DNA of 37,496 nt, from assembly GCA_029883265.1 (NCBI GenBank), contig JAOUJM010000021.1, forward strand, positions 1-37,496. The letters run 5' to 3'. This document shows positions 32,475 through 37,496 of the stretch, piece by piece (position 1 is the first letter of the stretch; each line of letters begins with the position of its first letter). Source of the stretch: Gammaproteobacteria bacterium (GTDB lineage Bacteria; Pseudomonadota; Gammaproteobacteria; S012-40). Under the pieces are notes generated by a model. It saw only the letters and a program-made list of their open reading frames with translations. It ran no database searches and had not been told where the DNA came from. The position numbers and the translations under genes were made by a program.

Positions 32475-34425
32475 TACTGGGGGAACATTCACTGATTTTG
32501 TTTTAATTGATGATGATAATAATATTCGTTTACATAAATGCCTTTCCACGCCCCACGCCCCCGAGCAAGCGATTTTACAAGGTGTCCACGCCTTAGGTTT
32601 AACTGCGAGCAATCTTCAAGTGGTACATGGCTCCACGGTCGCCACCAATGCAGTGCTTGAAGCTAAGGGTGTTAGCACGGCTTTTATTACCAATCAAGGA
32701 TTTAGTGACACTCTTAAAATCGGTCGCCAGGCGCGCAGTGAACTTTATCAGCTTCAATTAAGCGCAAGCGAATCCGCTTTGGATACCACCCATTATTTCA
32801 CCGTGCCGTATCGGCTAGATGCGCAAGCCAAGGAAATACAAGCACTGAGCGCTGAACATATCGAACGCTTGCTTGAACAGCTTGGGCAAACATCCGTGCA
32901 AGCAGTGGCAATTAATTTCCTTTACTCATTCCTTGAGCCCAAAGCAGAACAGCGTTTAGCGCAAGCCTTGGAGTCATCGTATTTTGTGAGTTGCTCGCAT
33001 CAGGTATTGGCGCATCGCGGGGAATACGAACGGGGTATGGCGACTTGGTTAAATGCCTACGTTGGACCATTAATGCAAGGTTATTTACAGCGTTTAAAAC
33101 AGGCCTTGCATCACGTGCCATTGAGTATTATGCAAAGCAGTGGCGGTACAATTAGTGCTGAACAAGCAGCACAACATGCGGTGCGATTATTGTTATCCGG
33201 TCCAGCCGGTGGCTTGCAAGCGGCGCTAGCTATTGGGCAAGCGAGTGGTTATCAGCGTCTTATGACGTTTGATATGGGAGGAACCTCCACTGATGTTGCG
33301 TTACTCGATGGACAAATACGTCTGAGTAATGAAGGTCGTTTGGCGAATTATCCCGTTGCCGTTCCCATGGTGGATATGCATACAATAGGCGCTGGCGGAG
33401 GGTCTATTGCCTGGCTGGATAGTGGTGGATTATTGCAAGTAGGACCGCAATCGGCTGGTGCCTCACCTGGTCCGGCTTGTTATGGCCAGGGTGGAATAGA
33501 GCCTACGGTTACTGACGCTAATGTGGTTCTAGGGCGAATACCAGCAGATACATGTCTTGCGGGCGGAGTTAAATTAAATCTGCAAGCGGCCCAACATGCC
33601 ATAGAAAAACTGGCTAATCGCCTCGGTCAAAATCTGCAACAGACGGCGCTTGGAATTATAGAAATTGCCAATGAGCACATGAGCAATGCCTTACGTGTTA
33701 TTTCCGTACAAAAAGGTTTTGATCCCACCGAGTTCACCCTATTTTCTTTTGGCGGTGCTGGTGGGCTGCATGTATGCGCCTTGGCCGATGCGCTAGGCAT
33801 GAAACGAGCAATAATCCCAGCCAATAGTGGCGTATTGTCGGCCTTGGGCATGTTATTAGCGCCAAAATCACGCGAATTAAGTCAAACCATGGCAAAACCG
33901 CTGGAAATTGTCGCTACATCTGAAATCGAGACAGTACTACAACAGTTACAGCTCATCGCCGAAACCGAACTTTTAGCGGAAGGTGTTGATAAACAAGCAA
34001 TTAATTATGCATACAGTGTGGACTTATGTTATCAAGGGCAATCGTTTTGGTTGACTATTGAATGGCAAGGCGAAATTGCCAAATTGATCACGCAGTTTGC
34101 GCTTACCCATTCACAGTATTACGGTCATAATCTAAAATTGCCATTGGAGTTGGTGAATATTAACTTATCCGCTACCGCCCCTGGTGCAGTGAATAGATTT
34201 AGTCCGACTCTTAAAAATAATCGTATTGGTGAGGTTCAAGCGGTTGAAATATTAGGCCAGGAGCAAAAGGCAGGCTTAATTGAACGTGAGTATATTAATC
34301 CCGGTGATTGCCTTAAAGGGCCGTTGTTAATCCGTGAAACAGTCGCCACCAGTTTTATCGCTGCTGACTGGCAAATCGCCTGTACTACCAGTGGCGAATT
34401 GATTCTGACAAAGCGTGATGAGTAG
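32458..34425 (+). CDS. HyuA-type hydantoinase/oxoprolinase subunit
   Basis: This is a 655-residue ASKHA-fold ATP-dependent enzyme of the hydantoinase A/5-oxoprolinase N-terminal family. Seen are the phosphate-binding GVDTGGTFTDFVLID at the start, VVHGSTVATNAVLEAKG, the second phosphate motif DMGGTSTDVALLDG, GAGGGSIAWLDSGG, QSAGASPGPACYG and FGGAGGLHVCALAD. The family opens hydantoins, 5-oxoproline or, in some cases, activates acetone. Usually a HyuB partner is encoded beside it, but none is here. Starts at ATG 32458, 6 nt after GAGG, inside the diguanylate cyclase gene, so the two are translationally linked. ATG 32455 is possible too. Confidence 0.92.
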   Translation: MWLGVDTGGTFTDFVLIDDDNNIRLHKCLSTPHAPEQAILQGVHALGLTASNLQVVHGSTVATNAVLEAKGVSTAFITNQGFSDTLKIGRQARSELYQLQLSASESALDTTHYFTVPYRLDAQAKEIQALSAEHIERLLEQLGQTSVQAVAINFLYSFLEPKAEQRLAQALESSYFVSCSHQVLAHRGEYERGMATWLNAYVGPLMQGYLQRLKQALHHVPLSIMQSSGGTISAEQAAQHAVRLLLSGPAGGLQAALAIGQASGYQRLMTFDMGGTSTDVALLDGQIRLSNEGRLANYPVAVPMVDMHTIGAGGGSIAWLDSGGLLQVGPQSAGASPGPACYGQGGIEPTVTDANVVLGRIPADTCLAGGVKLNLQAAQHAIEKLANRLGQNLQQTALGIIEIANEHMSNALRVISVQKGFDPTEFTLFSFGGAGGLHVCALADALGMKRAIIPANSGVLSALGMLLAPKSRELSQTMAKPLEIVATSEIETVLQQLQLIAETELLAEGVDKQAINYAYSVDLCYQGQSFWLTIEWQGEIAKLITQFALTHSQYYGHNLKLPLELVNINLSATAPGAVNRFSPTLKNNRIGEVQAVEILGQEQKAGLIEREYINPGDCLKGPLLIRETVATSFIAADWQIACTTSGELILTKRDE

Positions 34426-34439
34426 GGTCGATCATTACT

Positions 34440-35918
34440 ATGACAAAACCATCGTCTGCAATTCTATTGCTACTTCTGATAGTGCTTCTCAGTATAAGTG
34501 CGTGCACGGTTGAAACTATTGATCGTACCGCATCATCTTTGAATACCCGCACCAATGCCTTCTTTTTTGCTTATCGTGACGCAGGTGAAGGTGTATGGGA
34601 AGTGAGTGTTACAAAAAACTCACAAGCACGCCTGGATGCGCAGCTTATAACTGTAAAAGATGCACAGGGCCGCTATGAATTGGTGTTTGTTTGTCATTCC
34701 AGGCTGGAAGAAGAGCCACATAAGATTTTTTATTATCGTGGCACCGTGCGGGAACTGAATTTTGTTGAACACATTTGTAAAAAGCCAAAGTCTGAAGTAA
34801 GTACACAACGGGTATTCGGCGAAATCAATGGCGTGGAGAGTAATCAGCAGCGTCATGCAGTGGTTAGTTTAAGCAGCGGTGATGCGGTTAAGGGACAGGA
34901 ATCGTTTGCCTTGGAAGTACCACATGGTAAACACGATACATTATCTTACATGGGGTCATTTAACGCGCAAAACAAAGTGATTCCCGAACAGTTCTATATT
35001 CAACGTGGTCGAGATTTTTCCAATCGTGCCACTGCGATAGGTTCACCATTAAAAATTAGTTACTTGCCGAACGATGATAGTCGAGGCACGACCGCCTTGT
35101 CTTTTGCAATCCCGAGTTTGCAGTCGTCGGTTAAGCTGTCCAATATTGAAAATATTTCTGCGCAAGAGAGCTGGAGCGCACGTGCAGGTTTTCTTAGTGA
35201 AAACGGCACTTATTTAACGTTGAACGAAGCGAAACAAAGTGCTCAAGCCGTGACTCAATTCGATTTTATTCCTATTCCTGAATATATTTATGATGCCAAT
35301 TTAAATTCAGTGGGTTTGTTTTTTCAAAAACAAGATGAAGGTCATGAAGTAGAGTTGGTGGTTCGTGACGCCAGGTTTGCTAACAACCCAATTTCGCGGC
35401 GTTCAATTAAAGCGTTTAAACGTGCGGAATCCATTAGCGTCGATTTATATATTCCACAAATACCCAATAATGATTTTGTTATAAGTGCGGGTTCAATGGC
35501 TGCTCTCGGAACCGTTAATAGCGGATGGCGAAATACGAGTGACCCTGTATTTGGTCAAACCAAGTTGTACCGTATCGATTTTACTGCCGATTCCGCAATC
35601 CCTCCCAGTTTAATTGATCCTTTTGGTTCCACGCCAAGTAAGGTGGTTTGGAGCGCAGTTATAACGCCAAAAGCCATTGATAAAATTGGCGACTACAATA
35701 CCTTCGACTTTCCATTGGATTTTAATACCATGGAAGATTGGAATAGTGATTGGAATATTGCTAACAATGGCGAAGTTATTGCCGAGTTTCATAGTTTTTT
35801 TAGCCCATCAAGCACTTCTACCGTATTGACTTACTTATCCAATCGTCGTTTTTACGATAAACTGCAACTAGCAGAAGTGATTCAACGTCGCTCAGATACA
35901 ATTACGCCACCACTATAA
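34440..35918 (+). CDS. Large predicted lipoprotein, unknown function
   Basis: This 492-residue protein starts with a lipoprotein signal: a hydrophobic run and then LSISAC with Cys22 as the lipidated residue and Thr next, so it would be anchored in the outer membrane or periplasm. The mature part is mostly beta-rich by eye, with repeated short hydrophobic segments. Only two or three further cysteines are present (FVCHSR, EHICKKP), which may pair. Two similar pieces, ELNFVEH/GEINGVES and FDFIPIPEYIYD, were noted but no family could be recognised. The 14-nt gap after the HyuA gene and the 11-nt gap before the TauE gene suggest one transcript. Confidence 0.8.
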   Translation: MTKPSSAILLLLLIVLLSISACTVETIDRTASSLNTRTNAFFFAYRDAGEGVWEVSVTKNSQARLDAQLITVKDAQGRYELVFVCHSRLEEEPHKIFYYRGTVRELNFVEHICKKPKSEVSTQRVFGEINGVESNQQRHAVVSLSSGDAVKGQESFALEVPHGKHDTLSYMGSFNAQNKVIPEQFYIQRGRDFSNRATAIGSPLKISYLPNDDSRGTTALSFAIPSLQSSVKLSNIENISAQESWSARAGFLSENGTYLTLNEAKQSAQAVTQFDFIPIPEYIYDANLNSVGLFFQKQDEGHEVELVVRDARFANNPISRRSIKAFKRAESISVDLYIPQIPNNDFVISAGSMAALGTVNSGWRNTSDPVFGQTKLYRIDFTADSAIPPSLIDPFGSTPSKVVWSAVITPKAIDKIGDYNTFDFPLDFNTMEDWNSDWNIANNGEVIAEFHSFFSPSSTSTVLTYLSNRRFYDKLQLAEVIQRRSDTITPPL

Positions 35919-35929
35919 TCGAGTTCTGT

Positions 35930-36709
35930 TTGGATATTCTTTTTTTCATTGTTTGCGGTTGTTGCGCTGGCATAATCGCTGGTTTGCTTGGTTTAGGTGG
36001 TGGCATTATTGTTGTGCCTGCCTTGAATTGGTATTTGCAAAGCAAAACGGGGTATGCAGATCATGCCATGCATTTGGCGATTGCCACTGCGCTCGCGATT
36101 ATGGTACCAACCGCTTTAATGTCGAGCTATGCACATTATCGTCATGGTTCACTGAATAGTCCCATGCTGCAAAGCATCATACCTTGGTTAATTATCGGCG
36201 CGATTATCGGTGTGTTGTCCGCGCTCAAAGCTCAATCTTCGCATCTAATGATTGTATTTGGTGTATTGGCCACGCTCTTGGTTTATAAAACGTTTCGGCG
36301 CAAACCCATAAGTACCCAGCGATGGACGCCACCATTGCCACCTGTGATGGGTTTTATTGGATTTTGGTCGGTGATAACGGGTACGGGTGGTGGCACTTTA
36401 ACGGTACCCTACTTAATTTTGCGCGGAGAATTGGCGCGAGTTGCTGTCGGAACCTCTGCGGCTTGTGGTTTTGTTATTGGCATTGTCAGTGTGTGCGGAT
36501 TTTTAGTCACAAGCGCACCAATAGGACTGGCACAAACCATTGGTTATGTTTACTGGCCAGCATTCTTTGGTATTGGCATTAGTGCCATGCTGTGTGCCCC
36601 ATTGGGTGCAAAGCTAAGTCATCAGATTCAAGTGCGCCGACTGGAATTAATTCTTGCGGCGGTGTTAAGCGTCGTGGCGATTAAAATGTTTGTCGACGCG
36701 TTTAGTTAA
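35930..36709 (+). CDS. TauE/SafE family sulfite/anion exporter
   Basis: This 259-residue inner-membrane transporter has about eight TM helices arranged as two repeats. The repeat motifs are AGIIAGLLGLGGGIIVVPAL near residue 15 and WSVITGTGGGTLTVPYLILRG near residue 145, which are hallmarks of the family. Members export sulfite, sulfoacetate or related organic anions. The start is TTG with only a poor ribosome binding site, 11 nt after the lipoprotein stop, so coupling is likely. No sulfonate-degradation genes are nearby, so the substrate is unassigned. Confidence 0.93.
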   Translation: MDILFFIVCGCCAGIIAGLLGLGGGIIVVPALNWYLQSKTGYADHAMHLAIATALAIMVPTALMSSYAHYRHGSLNSPMLQSIIPWLIIGAIIGVLSALKAQSSHLMIVFGVLATLLVYKTFRRKPISTQRWTPPLPPVMGFIGFWSVITGTGGGTLTVPYLILRGELARVAVGTSAACGFVIGIVSVCGFLVTSAPIGLAQTIGYVYWPAFFGIGISAMLCAPLGAKLSHQIQVRRLELILAAVLSVVAIKMFVDAFS

Positions 36710-36725
36710 AACGATTGGTTCATAA

Positions 36726-37496
36726 ATGAGTGCAACTGTAAAAAATATTTTTTCTTACCGCCCTTTCTGGGCCAAGCGTTTTGGTATTGCCAAACAATTA
36801 CCCATGAGTCGTGAAGCCATGGATGAGTTGGGTTGGGATAGTTGTGATGTGATCATTATCACGGGTGATGCTTATGTCGATCATCCAAGTTTTGGTATGG
36901 CCGTGATCGGTCGGGTGCTAGAAGCTCAAGGATTCAGGGTTGGAATTATTTCGCAACCCGATTGGCAATCAGCTGAGGATTTTTCTCGCTTGGGTCGACC
37001 AAATCTATTTTTTGGTATTACGGCAGGCAATATGGACTCCATGGTGAACCGCTACACCGCGGATCGAAAAATCCGCCGCGATGATGCCTACACACCTGAC
37101 GGTGAAGCAGGCAAACGACCCGATTATGCCAGTGCTGTCTATGCGCAACGTTGCCGAGAGGCTTTTAAGGGTGTACCGATTGTACTTGGTGGTATCGAAG
37201 CTAGCTTGCGTCGTATTGCGCACTATGATTATTGGTCGGATAAAGTTCGTCGATCGATTCTATTCGATGCAAAAGCTGACATGTTGGTTTACGGAAATGC
37301 TGAACGCCAGGTGGTTGAGCTTGCGCATCGCCTTGCTGCGGGAGAATCACTGGGTGACATTCATGATATACGTGGAACTGCATTTGCACGCAGCCAATTG
37401 CCGACAAGTTTTGTCGAGGTCGAGCATTTAAATACTCAAACCAAGAATGAGAATGAGTTAGCATTTGTACGTTTGGCTAGTTATGAAAACGTACGA
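36726..37496 (+). CDS. ygiQ: YgiQ family radical SAM protein (3' truncated)
   Basis: The reading frame from ATG 36726 runs 257 codons to the right edge without a stop. The translation starts [20 protein letters not shown] and continues with [75 protein letters not shown] and [29 protein letters not shown]. These are characteristic of the N-terminal UPF0313 half of YgiQ. The radical SAM Cys-x3-Cys-x2-Cys domain must lie beyond the window. Function in the cell is unknown; the family is thought to be an Fe-S radical enzyme. It follows the TauE gene by 16 nt. Confidence 0.95.
   Translation, partial: MSATVKNIFSYRPFWAKRFGIAKQLPMSREAMDELGWDSCDVIIITGDAYVDHPSFGMAVIGRVLEAQGFRVGIISQPDWQSAEDFSRLGRPNLFFGITAGNMDSMVNRYTADRKIRRDDAYTPDGEAGKRPDYASAVYAQRCREAFKGVPIVLGGIEASLRRIAHYDYWSDKVRRSILFDAKADMLVYGNAERQVVELAHRLAAGESLGDIHDIRGTAFARSQLPTSFVEVEHLNTQTKNENELAFVRLASYENVR

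Noticed and set aside
32148-32612. A 154-codon minus-strand frame across the cyclase/HyuA junction
   Set aside because: It overlaps two well-supported genes on the other strand and has no recognisable feature or ribosome binding site.

Overview
The window reads as a contiguous piece of a chromosome from a gammaproteobacterium with AT-leaning DNA. The support is the set of genes: C-terminal MetH, ZapE, SlyX, a YheS-type ABC-F ATPase, UbiD, YqcC, a DUF3301 protein, MutM, a PhoP/PhoQ-like pair and YgiQ. Genus cannot be fixed from the sequence alone. No rRNA, tRNA, CRISPR array, insertion sequence or prophage was seen. About 35 protein genes are packed tightly, and several convergent pairs have abutting or overlapping stop codons.

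Layout. 1-3.3 kb: end of metH, a small unknown gene, then a CheX-like phosphatase and a CheY-like receiver behind a possible sigma-28-like promoter. 3.3-5.5 kb: a Deg-type periplasmic protease divergent from an outer-membrane beta-barrel protein. 5.5-9.9 kb: a large membrane histidine kinase followed 2 nt later by a CHASE2 adenylate cyclase, behind a long inverted repeat. 9.9-12.3 kb (minus strand): a cytochrome c, PhoP-like regulator and PhoQ-like kinase operon, with a 6-N5-6 direct repeat upstream that looks like an OmpR/PhoP-family operator. 12.4-17.6 kb: housekeeping genes (zapE, a small conserved-looking gene, a 2-Cys peroxiredoxin, DUF3301, slyX, a small unknown, yheS). 17.6-23.5 kb: a Sel1-repeat membrane protein, ubiD, yqcC, a small membrane protein, an MFS transporter and a membrane-anchored NERD-like protein. 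23.8-26.7 kb: a SulP anion transporter and an unusual response regulator.

26.8-31.3 kb (minus strand): a Gld-like ABC transporter operon (ATPase, permease, GldG-like auxiliary protein, DUF4340-like protein) with mutM behind it. 31.4-37.5 kb: a globin-coupled diguanylate cyclase overlapping a single HyuA-type hydantoinase/oxoprolinase, then an unknown lipoprotein, a TauE/SafE transporter and the start of ygiQ, which runs off the window. This last gene has no stop inside the window but is clearly coding.

The most striking trait is the density of signal transduction: two histidine kinases, three receivers, a CheX-like phosphatase, an adenylate cyclase and a haem-globin diguanylate cyclase, so phosphorelay, cAMP and c-di-GMP outputs all lie within about 30 kb. 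I did not find a clearly new defence or mobile system. The best leads are the cytochrome c/PhoPQ-like operon with its operator and hairpin, the kinase/cyclase pair, the globin-cyclase/HyuA overlap, and the NERD protein that lacks the usual E-x-K residues.
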